A DNA stretch of 64,000 bases from positions 62,001 to 126,000 of the forward strand of contig JANRJM010000009.1 in the NCBI GenBank assembly GCA_033763975.1. The letters are read 5' to 3'. Shown piece by piece: positions 6,713 to 14,772 of this stretch. Position 1 is the stretch's first letter; every line of letters starts with the position of its first letter. The notes beneath the pieces were generated by a model. That model saw nothing but the letters and a program-made list of their open reading frames with translations, made no database searches and was not told the DNA's origin. The position numbers and the translations under genes were made by a program. The stretch comes from Planctomycetota bacterium. Lineage in GTDB: Bacteria > Planctomycetota > Phycisphaerae > Phycisphaerales > UBA1924.

Positions 6713-9352
6713 ATGCGAACCCCGAGCATCCGGAGCATGTGCGTGTATTGGGTCGGCGTGGCGGCTCTGCTCGGCGTGCTGTGCGCGCCCGCGCGCGGGC
6801 AGTGCACGACCGAGTGGCTCGACGGCTGGGCGACCCCCGCGCTGACGAACGGCGGCTCGTTCAACGGGGTCGTGCGCGCGATGCACGTGTACGACCCGGA
6901 CGGGTCTGGCCCGCTGGGCGAGCGGCTGCTCGTCGCCGGGCAGTTCGACAACATCGAAGGCACCATCGCGCGTGGCATCGCCGAGTGGGACGGTGCGCGC
7001 TGGACCACCCTCGTCCAGAACGTAGCGGTGCTCAACCTGGACAGCGTGTGCGTCTTCAACGGCGAGATCGTGGTGGGCGGGCAGTTCAGCCTGGGTACCG
7101 GGGTGCTCAACGTCGCGAGGTGGAGCGGCACGGCGTGGCAGCCCTTCGCGAGCGGACTGCCGGGGCGCGTCCGGGCGCTGGCCGTATGGAACGGGCAGCT
7201 CTTCGCCGCGGGCGATTTCTTCAACGCCGGGGGCGATCCATCGGGCGACGGCATCGCGCGATGGGACGGCACGCAGTGGCGTGCCCTGGGGACGGGGCTG
7301 GTCGGACCGGGCGGCGCGCAGCTCACGGTGCGCGCCCTTCTGGTCACGCCGGCCGCGCTCGTGGTGGGCGGCGACTTTGCCACCGCGGGTGGGCTCGACT
7401 CGCCGGATGTCGCGTCTTGGGACGGCGCGGCGTGGCACGCGATGCCCGGCCTGGCCTCGGCCGGCGGACGCGTGAACGCCCTCGCGAATCACTCGGGTTC
7501 CGTGTACGCGGGGGGCATCCTGCCGAACGGGTCGGCGGTCGCCTCGTGGGACGGTGACGCCGGGTCGTGGACGATTCTGCCCAGCCAGGCGAGCGGCGAG
7601 CTCTTCACGCTCGCGTCGCTGGGGGGCGTGCTGTACGCGGGCGGGAACCTGACGGCTGTCAATGGCGTGCCGTTGCCCACGCGTCTGGCGAAGTGGGACG
7701 CCAACGCGTTCACGCACGCCGCCGATACGGGCCCGCTGCTCGTGTTCCCGTTGCAGCAGCCGCTCGCGCTCGCACCATACGCGGGGCGGCTGGTGGTGGG
7801 CGGGCTCAACGTGGGCTATCGAGCGACGGGCGGCACGGAACTGCAGCTGCGCAGCTGCCTGCTGGAGTACGACGGGGCGGAGTGGCTGACGTTCGCCAAG
7901 GGGCTCGACGGCGCGGCGCTGGATTTCGAGCAGTGGGGCGAGGACCTCGTGCTGGCCGGACCGTTCCGCATGGCGGGCGGGCGAAGGGTGAACGGGGTGA
8001 CGCGGTGGGACGGCGCGACGTTCCGCGGCATGGGGCAGGGGTTGTTCAGCAACACGACGTCGGCGACCGGGGAGATCGTGTCGGACCTGCATGCGGGGCC
8101 CGACGGACGCCTGTACGCCGCGGGACAGTTCGCCGCGACCGACGGGGGCTCGTTCCTGGGCGGGGTGGCGGTGTGGGATGGCACGGCGTGGCGGCGGACG
8201 GTTCAATCGCCCAGCGGCAACCCGTCCGGCCAGATGTACGACTTTGCAACATTTGAGGGCGCGCTGTTCGTGACCGGCAACGGCGCGGTGAGCGGGAGCG
8301 TCCGGGGCATCCTGCGGTACACCGGTCTGGCTTGGGAGTCCACGGGATGGGTCTTGAGCACGGGCCCCCGGTGCATCGAGCCGGTCGACGGGGTGCTGCT
8401 CGCGGGCTCGTATCAGTGGTCGGGCAGCGCGTGGCCGTTCGTGCCTGGGTCGCCCCAGAACATCGTCCAACTCCGGCGGGTGAACGGGTCCGACTACGCG
8501 CTGTGCGAAGGCGGGTTTCCCGCGTCCTCGTCGTGTGTGGCGGAGCGACGCGACGGGGCTTGGGTCCCGCTGGGCTCAGGGTTCACTACGACGCTGACCA
8601 ACTCGCTGTCGGGATCGCTAGACACGTACCGTGGCGATCTGCTCGCGGCGCGGGCGTTCAACGTCGCTGGTATGCCCACGGCTCGCGTGGCACGGTACGA
8701 CGGGGTGGGCTGGCGGGCCCTGCCGGGCGATCCGAGTGCGCAGCCGCCCGGCGACCTCTCGCAGACGCCCAGAGCTTCGTCGACGTTCGTCGACGCCGAT
8801 GGCGTGCTCTGGGTAAGCGGCGTCTTCCGCGACGCCGGGGGGCGGCCTTCGCCGTATCTCGCGCGGTACCGCGCGTCGCCCGCGCCGGTGTTCGTCGATC
8901 AACCGGCGGACGCGGGCGGGTGCGCGGGCGACACTGCGATGTTCACAGCGTCCGCCAGCGACGGGGCGGCGCTCCGCTGGCGACGCAACGGCGTGGCGTT
9001 GAGCGAGGGGCAGATCCTCCCGGGCGGCGGCGTCGCGACGGGCGTTTCGACCGCCACGCTCACCATCACCGCCCCGGGCCCTGCCGACTCGGGCACCATC
9101 GATTGCGTTGCGACGACCGATTGCGGGAGCGCGCGCAGCGTCGCGGCGATGCTCGCGGTGACCGACTGCTGCGACCCGGACTTCAACCAGGACGGCAGCG
9201 TCGACCAGTTCGACGTGCTGTGCCTGGTGCTGTTGGTGGGGGGCGACACCACGTGCAGCCCGCGCGACGCGGACTACAACCGCGACGGGAACGTGGATCA
9301 GTCGGACATCGCCACACTCGTTCAGGTGGTGGCCGGCGGCCCCTGCCCGTGA
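6713..9352 (+). CDS. Secreted beta-propeller protein with Ig-like and dockerin-type ends
   Basis: An 879-residue secreted protein starting at ATG 6713. The signal peptide is YWVGVAALLGVLCAPARGQC. About 700 residues consist of irregular repeats of the type LLVAGQF...VARWDGTxW, each with a GG[QD]F strand and a WDG..W strand; this predicts one or two large Kelch-like beta propellers. An Ig-like domain follows (VFVDQPADAGGCAGDTAMF ... RWRRNGVAL). The C-terminus holds two Ca-binding dockerin-type loops, DPDFNQDGSVDQFDV and DADYNRDGNVDQSDI, each followed by a hydrophobic helix, and ends GGPCP. This Cys-flanked dockerin arrangement recurs on exported proteins of Phycisphaerales. It is probably cell-surface or extracellular; the ligand is unknown. 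Confidence 0.88.
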   Translation: MRTPSIRSMCVYWVGVAALLGVLCAPARGQCTTEWLDGWATPALTNGGSFNGVVRAMHVYDPDGSGPLGERLLVAGQFDNIEGTIARGIAEWDGARWTTLVQNVAVLNLDSVCVFNGEIVVGGQFSLGTGVLNVARWSGTAWQPFASGLPGRVRALAVWNGQLFAAGDFFNAGGDPSGDGIARWDGTQWRALGTGLVGPGGAQLTVRALLVTPAALVVGGDFATAGGLDSPDVASWDGAAWHAMPGLASAGGRVNALANHSGSVYAGGILPNGSAVASWDGDAGSWTILPSQASGELFTLASLGGVLYAGGNLTAVNGVPLPTRLAKWDANAFTHAADTGPLLVFPLQQPLALAPYAGRLVVGGLNVGYRATGGTELQLRSCLLEYDGAEWLTFAKGLDGAALDFEQWGEDLVLAGPFRMAGGRRVNGVTRWDGATFRGMGQGLFSNTTSATGEIVSDLHAGPDGRLYAAGQFAATDGGSFLGGVAVWDGTAWRRTVQSPSGNPSGQMYDFATFEGALFVTGNGAVSGSVRGILRYTGLAWESTGWVLSTGPRCIEPVDGVLLAGSYQWSGSAWPFVPGSPQNIVQLRRVNGSDYALCEGGFPASSSCVAERRDGAWVPLGSGFTTTLTNSLSGSLDTYRGDLLAARAFNVAGMPTARVARYDGVGWRALPGDPSAQPPGDLSQTPRASSTFVDADGVLWVSGVFRDAGGRPSPYLARYRASPAPVFVDQPADAGGCAGDTAMFTASASDGAALRWRRNGVALSEGQILPGGGVATGVSTATLTITAPGPADSGTIDCVATTDCGSARSVAAMLAVTDCCDPDFNQDGSVDQFDVLCLVLLVGGDTTCSPRDADYNRDGNVDQSDIATLVQVVAGGPCP

Positions 9353-9408
9353 GCCGGTGAAACGCGCAGGAACCTGCCGGCGAAAATGCCCCGTGCTACC
9401 GTGGGGGC

Positions 9409-9732
9409 GTGAACCCCGACGATGAAGTGTGTCTCTGCTTCCACGTGACGCTCCGCAAGATCCGCACGTACTTGAAGCGAGAGAACCCGACCGTGGCGTC
9501 GCTGATCAGCGAGTGCCTGGGCGCGGGCACGGCGTGCATGTGGTGTGTGCCGTTCCTGAAACACCTGCACGCCGAGCACGCAGCAGGGCGGCTGCCGGAC
9601 CTGCGGGTGAGCCCCGAGGAGTACGCGCGGACGCGGCTGGTGTTCCGCGCGACGCAGGCGCGCGACCCGGACCTCGATCAGCGCGCGATGGGCGAAGACG
9701 CTCCCGGGGCGGCGCCGCCGGACGCGGGGTGA
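9409..9732 (+). CDS. BFD-like [2Fe-2S] binding protein
   Basis: A 107-residue cytoplasmic protein starting at GTG 9409. The first 60 residues match the bacterioferritin-associated-ferredoxin-like fold: Cys8-X-Cys10 (VCLCFHVT) and Cys43-X2-Cys46 (GTACMWCVPF) are the four ligands of a [2Fe-2S] cluster. Between them is the helix region RKIRTYLKRENPTVASLISECLGAG. Residues 60-107 are a charged tail without motifs. In other bacteria the domain is found alone (Bfd, iron release from bacterioferritin) or as a module of nitrite and amine reductases. No bacterioferritin lies nearby, so the partner is unknown. Confidence 0.82.
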   Translation: MNPDDEVCLCFHVTLRKIRTYLKRENPTVASLISECLGAGTACMWCVPFLKHLHAEHAAGRLPDLRVSPEEYARTRLVFRATQARDPDLDQRAMGEDAPGAAPPDAG

Positions 9733-9753
9733 TGGGGACTCAGGGCCGCGCGG

Positions 9754-10692
9754 TCACGAGTCGAGCTTGCGGAGCGACAGGCCGTGCTCGGCGAGGCGCT
9801 CGCGGACTTCCTTCAGCGAGGTGGCGCCGAAGTTCTTGATGCCCATGAGCTCGGCCTCGGTGTGGCTGGCGAGGTCGCCGAGGGTCTGGATGCTCAGGAG
9901 CTGCAGGGCCTTGCGGGCGCGGACGGAGAGTTGCAGTTCGGCGACCGGCTTGGCCAGCACGGTCTCCTTGCCGGTGCCCTTGTACTGCTCGATCAGCGCG
10001 CGTCGGGCGGCGCGGTGGGCGTCTTCCAGCCCCTGACCCAGGCGCAGGCCCTTCGCGTTCAGCATCTTGCGGATTTCCTGCAGGCTGCTGTCACCGAAGT
10101 TCTTGTACGCGAGCAGTTCGGCCTCGGTGATGCGCAGGAGGTCGCCGAGCGTGCGGATGTTCATCTTCTTCAGGCACGTGCGGGCGCGAACGGAGAGCTC
10201 AAAGTCCGTCACCGGCGTGTCGAGCAGCGCCTTGCGCTTGAAGATGTCGCGGTCCTGCTCCTCGACGACGACCATCTCGCGGCTCGCGAGAACGTCCTTC
10301 ATGTAGAGCTGGGCGCGGGCGTGGTTCGGGCGGGTGTCGAGCACCTGGCGCAGGCAGCGCTCGGCCGCGGCGTAGTCGCCCCGGTCCTCGTACATGACGG
10401 CGAGGTTCACCAGCGCGTTCACCATCGGGGGCTGCTGGTCGCAGCAGCGCTCGTAGAGCGCGAGCGACTCTTCTTCCTCGCCGCAGAGGTCAAGCTGGAA
10501 GGCCAGGTGGAAGAGGGCCTCGGGGTTGTCGGGGTCGGCGTTGACGGCACGCCGCAGTTCGTGGAGCGACTGCTCGCGCTCGCCGGAGGCGAGGGCCGCG
10601 CGGGCGGCGGTGAGCGCCTTCGCCGCGGCGGCGGCGTCCTTCTTGGTGGTGTCCGAGAATCCGATGACCGTGTCGAGGGGGTCGTGGGCCAT
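9754..10692 (-). CDS. TPR protein with two RNA polymerase alpha-CTD-like domains
   Basis: A 312-residue protein starting at ATG 10692. Residues 25-150 form TPR helices (for example LFHLAFQLDLCGEEEESLALYERCC and AAERCLRQVLDTRPNHARAQLY). Two copies of the helix-hairpin-helix domain of the alpha C-terminal domain follow: LSVRARTCLKKMNIRTLGDLLRI...NFGDSSLQEIR and LSVRARKALQLLSIQTLGDLASH...NFGATSLKEVR. In RNA polymerase this domain binds UP-element DNA and activators. The rest of RpoA (dimerisation domain) is absent and no ribosomal operon surrounds the gene, so it is not the polymerase subunit itself. It could tether DNA or transcription complexes to TPR partners. Convergent with the ferredoxin-like gene. 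Confidence 0.85.
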   Translation of the reverse strand: MAHDPLDTVIGFSDTTKKDAAAAAKALTAARAALASGEREQSLHELRRAVNADPDNPEALFHLAFQLDLCGEEEESLALYERCCDQQPPMVNALVNLAVMYEDRGDYAAAERCLRQVLDTRPNHARAQLYMKDVLASREMVVVEEQDRDIFKRKALLDTPVTDFELSVRARTCLKKMNIRTLGDLLRITEAELLAYKNFGDSSLQEIRKMLNAKGLRLGQGLEDAHRAARRALIEQYKGTGKETVLAKPVAELQLSVRARKALQLLSIQTLGDLASHTEAELMGIKNFGATSLKEVRERLAEHGLSLRKLDS

Positions 10693-10772
10693 GGGCGCCA
10701 AGTCTCCTGCGGGCGGGCGAGAAATCAGGAGGGAAGGATAGGAGGGCACCGGCGGGCCGGGCGGACGGCGTG

Positions 10773-12263
10773 TTACACGATTCCGTCGGTCGTGGCGCCC
10801 GCGGCGGCGGCGGGTTCGGGGGTCGGCGTGCGGTCGGCAGCCCCCGGCCCGCTCGGGGTGTCGTGGACAACCTTGATCGACTTCCACCGCCCGCTCAAGA
10901 ACCGCGCGAGCAGCGCGATGCACAGCACGGTGATGTACCCCGCCGCGGCGATCCAGGGCCCCAGCGAGCCCAGCGACGGCGCGAACTCCACGAACGCGAA
11001 CCCGCCGCCCACGATGAGCACCCACGACGCGATGACGGTGAACACCCCGGGAAAGACGGTGTCACCCGCGCCGCGGAGCGCGCCCGAGATGATCATGGCC
11101 CCGGCGTCGAACAACTGGAACGCCGCGGTCGCCATGAGGAACCCCGAGCCGATCTCCACGAGGCGTTCGACGGCCTCGGGGTCGGTGGTGCCGGGGACGA
11201 AGAACCGGATGAGCTCCTCGCGGAAGACGAGGAACAGCACGCCGCAGATCCCCATGTAGATGACCGACGCCCGCAGGCACAGGAACGCCCGATGCTGCGC
11301 CAGGTCGCTGCGGCCCATGCCCTGGTACTTGCCGACGAGCGCGGTGCACGCGACGGAAAGCCCCACGGCCGGCATGAACGAGAGCGACATGTACTGGTGC
11401 GCGATCCACCCCGCCGTGGCGTGCTCGCGCCCGAAATGGCTCACGAGGTACACCATGAAGATCGACCAGCAGGCCATCTCGTTGCCGAACATGATCCCGC
11501 CGGGCCAGCCGAGGCGCACGATGTCGCGCACCACGGGCAGCGACGGGCGCCACGCGGCACGCGTCCGGTACTTCGTGTTCATCGCGCGCCCGAGGAAAAC
11601 GCCCATCGGGATGGCGGCCTCGACGAGCGTTGCGATGACCGTGCCGATGGCCGAGCCGGCGACGCCGAGCTTGGGCAGCCCGAAGAGCCCGAAGGTGAGC
11701 ACGTAGCTGATGCCGAGGTTGAAGATGTTGGCCGCGACCCCGGCGACCATGACGACCTTCGCCTTGTGCATGCCGTAGAAAAACTGCGACATGGAGCGCG
11801 TCACCATCGTGATGAACGAGCCCCAGAGCAGGATCTGGCCGTACTGCGTCGCGAGGCGCGCCTGCGCGGGGTCCATCTTCGCGGCGTCGAAGATGGCCGG
11901 GAGCGTGAAGGAAAAGGGGAAGAGGAAGACTGCCCAGAAGAGCAGCCCCAGCCACAGCCCGTTCCACGCGTACGCCGGCCCGCGCTCCGGACGCCCCGCG
12001 CCCATGTTCTGCGAGACGAACGTGTTGATGATCGTGAGCGTGCCGTGCAGGATCGACATGGGCACCCAGGCCGCCAGCCCGCCGTTGCCCTGCGCGCCGA
12101 CGTAGATCGGCTCGGGGCCGATCATCGAGACCAGCCACTTATCGGTGAACGTCATCAGCGTGTACGACGTCATCGTCGCGACCGTGGGGCCCGCGATCGC
12201 GAGCGTCTCACGCCACGGGCTGGCGGCGGGGCGCGTGTGGGCGGAATCGAGTGCGGTCGACAT
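10773..12263 (-). CDS. MATE family multidrug/cation antiporter
   Basis: A 496-residue inner-membrane protein with about twelve transmembrane helices. Two MatE halves are visible: the first begins ETLAIAGPTVATMTSYTLMTFTDKWLVSMIG, the second near GWPGGIMFGNEMACWSIFMVYLVSHFG. Family features include the N-terminal DKW segment and AFVSQNMGAG-like INTFVSQNMGAGRPE at the end of helix 2. MATE transporters export drugs or organic cations in exchange for Na+ or H+. Start chosen at ATG 12263 (MSTALDSAH); an upstream GTG would add nine residues. It stands alone, with the alpha-CTD protein 80 bases downstream on the same strand and a long non-coding region upstream. Confidence 0.88.
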   Translation of the reverse strand: MSTALDSAHTRPAASPWRETLAIAGPTVATMTSYTLMTFTDKWLVSMIGPEPIYVGAQGNGGLAAWVPMSILHGTLTIINTFVSQNMGAGRPERGPAYAWNGLWLGLLFWAVFLFPFSFTLPAIFDAAKMDPAQARLATQYGQILLWGSFITMVTRSMSQFFYGMHKAKVVMVAGVAANIFNLGISYVLTFGLFGLPKLGVAGSAIGTVIATLVEAAIPMGVFLGRAMNTKYRTRAAWRPSLPVVRDIVRLGWPGGIMFGNEMACWSIFMVYLVSHFGREHATAGWIAHQYMSLSFMPAVGLSVACTALVGKYQGMGRSDLAQHRAFLCLRASVIYMGICGVLFLVFREELIRFFVPGTTDPEAVERLVEIGSGFLMATAAFQLFDAGAMIISGALRGAGDTVFPGVFTVIASWVLIVGGGFAFVEFAPSLGSLGPWIAAAGYITVLCIALLARFLSGRWKSIKVVHDTPSGPGAADRTPTPEPAAAAGATTDGIV

Positions 12264-12584
12264 GGCGGAAACCTTGAGACGCGGGCACACGCACGGCGCG
12301 GCACGCGGAGGGTGAGCGACTGTCTGGGGTCAGGACGCGAGCGATGGGTGAGATGCGCGAAAAACGCGTCGGGGTGGACACGCCGCGGAAACACGCGGGC
12401 CGCGGCACGGGCGTCCGGCCCGGCCGCGCGGGGTCGCCGCGGCGTCGTCTACGGTCGGGCAATGTGCCGTCGCTGGTCCATGGTCGCAGAGGATAGGCGG
12501 GGGCGAGAAGGGTGGGCCAGGTGATCACGCGGCGAGGGAGGCGGCGAGGCGGTCGATCCTCGCCCCGCAGGGGCGCCGGGCTCT

Positions 12585-12638
12585 AGCCACGGGTGAAGCG
12601 AAGCCCGCGTCTTCGCGGGCGGAGCGCAACCCGTGGAA
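12585..12638. repeat. REP-like palindromic repeat
   Basis: An imperfect palindrome. Outer arms CCACGGGT (12587-12594) and ACCCGTGG (12629-12636) pair perfectly, and an inner stem GCCCGCG (12603-12609) pairs with CGCGGGC (12614-12620) around a TCTT loop, with GAAGCGA/GGAGCGC between. The form TAGCCACGGGTGAAGCGAAG is typical of repeats that accompany IS200-type (RAYT-like) transposases, and a remnant of such a gene starts 60 bases away. A related sequence (AGCCGTGGCTACAAGCC) lies on the other side at about 12890. Confidence 0.7.
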
Positions 12639-12698
12639 GAGGACACGCACTCTCGGTTCTGCCTCGAAGGGGCAGAGGAATCGCCTGATCGCACGTAC

Positions 12699-12896
12699 TC
12701 AATCAAACACGAACTCCTCGTCGAACTCCACGCCATGAGCGCGGAGGATCTGTAACAACTCCGACTTGAAGTCCTCCTTCTCGTGATGTTCGTCCTGCCC
12801 GGCGATGTACTTCTTCGCCGCCTTTTCCTGCGACTTACTGACGGTGAAGATGCTGCATCCCTCCTGCCACGTGAAGTTACGCAGGGCCCAGCCGTG
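12699..12896 (-). pseudogene. C-terminal remnant of IS200/RAYT-type transposase
   Basis: The reading frame ends GCSIFTVSKSQEKAAKKYI, then HHEKEDFKSELLQILRAHGV and ends EFVFD. This is the C-terminal end of Y1 (HUH) transposases of the IS200/REP-associated group: a GYGAFTVS-like strand, the helix YI..Q..HH, and FKSELL. About 60 residues are left. The catalytic part with the HUH motif and the tyrosine is missing; upstream the frame runs into hairpin repeat sequence rather than transposase. It is therefore a decayed copy, bordered on both sides by palindromic repeats. Confidence 0.8.
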
Positions 12897-12905
12897 GCTA
12901 CAAGC

Positions 12906-12927
12906 CGCGGCCCCTGTCGGGGCCGCG
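12906..12927. repeat. GC hairpin flanking the transposase remnant
   Basis: CGCGGCCCC (12906-12914) pairs perfectly with GGGGCCGCG (12919-12927) around a TGTC loop. It lies next to AGCCGTGGCTACAAG, which resembles the start of the palindrome at 12585. It probably marks the other border of the eroded element. Confidence 0.6.
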
Positions 12928-12928
12928 A

Positions 12929-13028
12929 ATGGATGAGCGGGCGTGACTGAACGCGAGCGGGAGTGACCGGGCGCAATCGCATTCAAGCGGGTGCGATCGG
13001 AGAGGATGGGGCGCGATCGGAAGCGATC
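12929..13028. repeat. Five degenerate 20-base phased repeats
   Basis: Units start at 12929, 12949, 12969, 12989 and 13009, exactly 20 bases apart. The last three begin GGGCGCAATCGC, GGGTGCGATCGG and GGGCGCGATCGG; the first two share GAGCGGG.GTGAC. The last unit runs into the hairpin behind pdxA. A second cluster with the same spacing occurs at 30778-30828. Confidence 0.55.
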
Positions 13029-13035
13029 GCGCCCC
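13008..13035 (-). terminator. Perfect 12-bp hairpin downstream of pdxA
   Basis: GGGGCGCGATCG (13008-13019) and CGATCGCGCCCC (13024-13035) pair perfectly around a GAAG loop, 24 bases beyond the pdxA stop. There is no T-run on the minus strand after the stem, so intrinsic termination is uncertain; it could protect the 3' end of the mRNA instead. Confidence 0.45.
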
Positions 13036-13058
13036 GTTCAGGCGGTGGGCTCGCGCCC

Positions 13059-14132
13059 CTACACCCCCGCGAGCCGCAGCGCGAGGTCGATGGCGGCGGC
13101 GGTGCTGCCGGGGTGGGCGGCGTGGGTGCCGGCGATGTCGAACGCGGTGCCGTGGTCGGGGCTGGTGCGGACGATGGGCAGGCCGACGGTGAAGTTGACG
13201 GCCCGGTCGCGCGCGAGGGTCTTGAGGGGGATGAGTCCCTGGTCGTGGTACATCGCGACCGCGAGGTCGAAGCGCGCGGGGGCGAGGCCCGGGAAGGCGA
13301 GCGCGCCGGCGAACATGGTGTCGGCCGGGTGGGGGCCGGAGGCGTCGATGCCCGCCGCGCGCGCGAGCGTGACGGCGGGGGCGATGATGTCGCGATCTTC
13401 GGAGCCGAGGAGGCCCTCTTCGCCGGCGTGGGGGTTGAGGCCGCAGACGCCCACGCGGGGGCGATCGACGCCGAGCCGGCGCATGGTGTCGTGCCCGAGG
13501 CGGATGATCTGCACGAGTCGCGGCGTGGTCAGGAGCGCGGGGACGTCGCGCAGGGGGCGATGCACGGTGGCGAGGATGACGTTGAGGCCCGCGGGGAGCG
13601 CGGGCGGCGTGCCGGGCGCCGGTGTAGGCGACGGCGCGGGCGGCGCGTGGAACATCATCGCGGCGTGGGGCGCGTTGCAGCGGGCGGCGAGGAGTTCGGT
13701 GTGCCCCGGAAACTCCGCGTGCCCCGCGAGCGCCCACGCGCGCTTCGAGATCGGCCCGGTCACGATCGCGTGCGCGTGTGATGGATGGTCGCGGGGCAGG
13801 AGGGCGGCGTCGATGGCGCGCTGCACGCACCAGAACGAGATCTCGCCCGAGCGCCTGTCGTCGTGCGCGGGGAACGGGTCGCGCGGGCGCGGGTCGGGGG
13901 GTTCGACGAGCGTGATCGCGCCCGGCGCGGGGTCGAGCGTGAAGGACGGGAAGGCGGGCAGGATGCAGACGTCGCTGTGGCGGGCGGCGCAGGCCTCGAA
14001 GAAGGCGCGGGCCGGGCAGAAGACGAGCCACCGTGCGCGGGCGCGGCGCGCGGGATCGGCGAGGGCGGCGGCGACAACCTCGGGCCCGATGCCGCCCGGG
14101 TCGCCTGCGGAGATCGCGACGAGCGGCGTCAC
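13059..14132 (-). CDS. pdxA: 4-hydroxythreonine-4-phosphate dehydrogenase
   Basis: PdxA oxidises 4-phospho-hydroxy-L-threonine with NAD; the product condenses with deoxyxylulose phosphate (PdxJ) to form pyridoxine 5'-phosphate. The 357-residue protein starts at GTG 14132 and opens with the family signature VAISAGDPGGIGPEV. Metal- and substrate-binding segments follow: TGPISKRAWALAGHAEFPGHTEL, GLNPHAGEEGLLGSED and MYHDQGLIPLKTL. Length is slightly above the usual 330 because of a Pro-rich loop (PPAPSPTPAPGTPP) in the middle. The enzyme is a cytoplasmic dimer. It is divergent from the FKBP gene, with 75 bases between the two starts. No other vitamin B6 gene is adjacent. Confidence 0.92.
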   Translation of the reverse strand: MTPLVAISAGDPGGIGPEVVAAALADPARRARARWLVFCPARAFFEACAARHSDVCILPAFPSFTLDPAPGAITLVEPPDPRPRDPFPAHDDRRSGEISFWCVQRAIDAALLPRDHPSHAHAIVTGPISKRAWALAGHAEFPGHTELLAARCNAPHAAMMFHAPPAPSPTPAPGTPPALPAGLNVILATVHRPLRDVPALLTTPRLVQIIRLGHDTMRRLGVDRPRVGVCGLNPHAGEEGLLGSEDRDIIAPAVTLARAAGIDASGPHPADTMFAGALAFPGLAPARFDLAVAMYHDQGLIPLKTLARDRAVNFTVGLPIVRTSPDHGTAFDIAGTHAAHPGSTAAAIDLALRLAGV

Positions 14133-14207
14133 GGGCGGATCGTATCGCGTGGCGGCGGCGGGGCGTTTCGGGGCGGGGCTAGAGTGGGGGAAGACAGGAG
14201 TCTTCGC

Positions 14208-14759
14208 ATGCAGGTGACCGCCGCTGCCGTACTGCTCTCGCTCGCCGCCGGCCTTGGCCTGATGGCCACCCAGCCGGAGAAGACAGGCGGGCAACCGACC
14301 ACGCAACCCGGCGCCGCTGCGCCGGGGAAGGACACGTCGATGACGAACACCGAGTCGGGCGGAGCGCAGCCCGGAAAGGCCGAGGCGCCGGACGGGACGA
14401 TGCTGGACATTGTGCAGACCTCGTCCATCTGTCTGCTCATGGAGGATCTGAAGGTCGGGACCGGCCCGGAGGCCAAGCCGAGCTCGACGATCAAGATCAA
14501 CTACCACGGCACGCTCAAGAACGGCAAAGTCTTCGACTCGACGCGCGGCAAGGCGCCCATCGAGTTCCCGCTCTCGAACCTCATCAAGGGCTGGCAGATG
14601 GGCATCCCCGGCATGAAGGTCGGGGGCGTGCGGCGCCTCACCATCCCGTGGCAGTTGGCGTACGGCGAGCAGGAGATCCCGGATCGTCAGAACGGCGGGG
14701 TGCTCATCCCCGCGCGGAGCGACCTGGTGTTCTCGATCGAACTCCTCGGCGTGAAGTAA
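14208..14759 (+). CDS. Exported FKBP-type peptidyl-prolyl isomerase
   Basis: A 183-residue protein starting at ATG 14208. A short signal peptide (VTAAAVLLSLAAGLGLMA) is followed by a Thr/Gly/Pro-rich linker to about residue 60. The C-terminal 100 residues are an FKBP domain: KVGTGPEAKPSSTIKINYHG, GTLKNGKVFDSTRGK, FPLSNLIKGWQMGIPGMKVG, RRLTIPWQLAYGEQ and the final strand LVFSIELLGVK. The active-site residues Tyr, Phe-Asp, Ile/Trp and Tyr are present at their usual places. It should catalyse prolyl isomerisation of exported proteins in the periplasm. Convergent with the ABC permease gene (13 bases between stops). Confidence 0.92.
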   Translation: MQVTAAAVLLSLAAGLGLMATQPEKTGGQPTTQPGAAAPGKDTSMTNTESGGAQPGKAEAPDGTMLDIVQTSSICLLMEDLKVGTGPEAKPSSTIKINYHGTLKNGKVFDSTRGKAPIEFPLSNLIKGWQMGIPGMKVGGVRRLTIPWQLAYGEQEIPDRQNGGVLIPARSDLVFSIELLGVK

Positions 14760-14772
14760 TCGCCCTCGCCCG

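Larger units (their letters stand above)
12264..13058. other. Non-coding stretch with transposon debris and repeats
   Basis: These 795 bases lie between the MATE gene and pdxA. They hold, in order, about 280 bases without recognisable content, a palindromic repeat (12585-12638), the remnant of an IS200-type transposase (about 12699-12896), a GC hairpin (12906-12927), an array of 20-base phased repeats (about 12929-13028) and a perfect 12-bp hairpin just downstream of pdxA (13008-13035). No intact gene was found. Confidence 0.8.

Noticed and set aside
9754-10692. Identification as the RNA polymerase alpha subunit
   Set aside because: The dimerisation and beta-binding domains are missing, TPR repeats replace them, and no ribosomal protein genes are adjacent.
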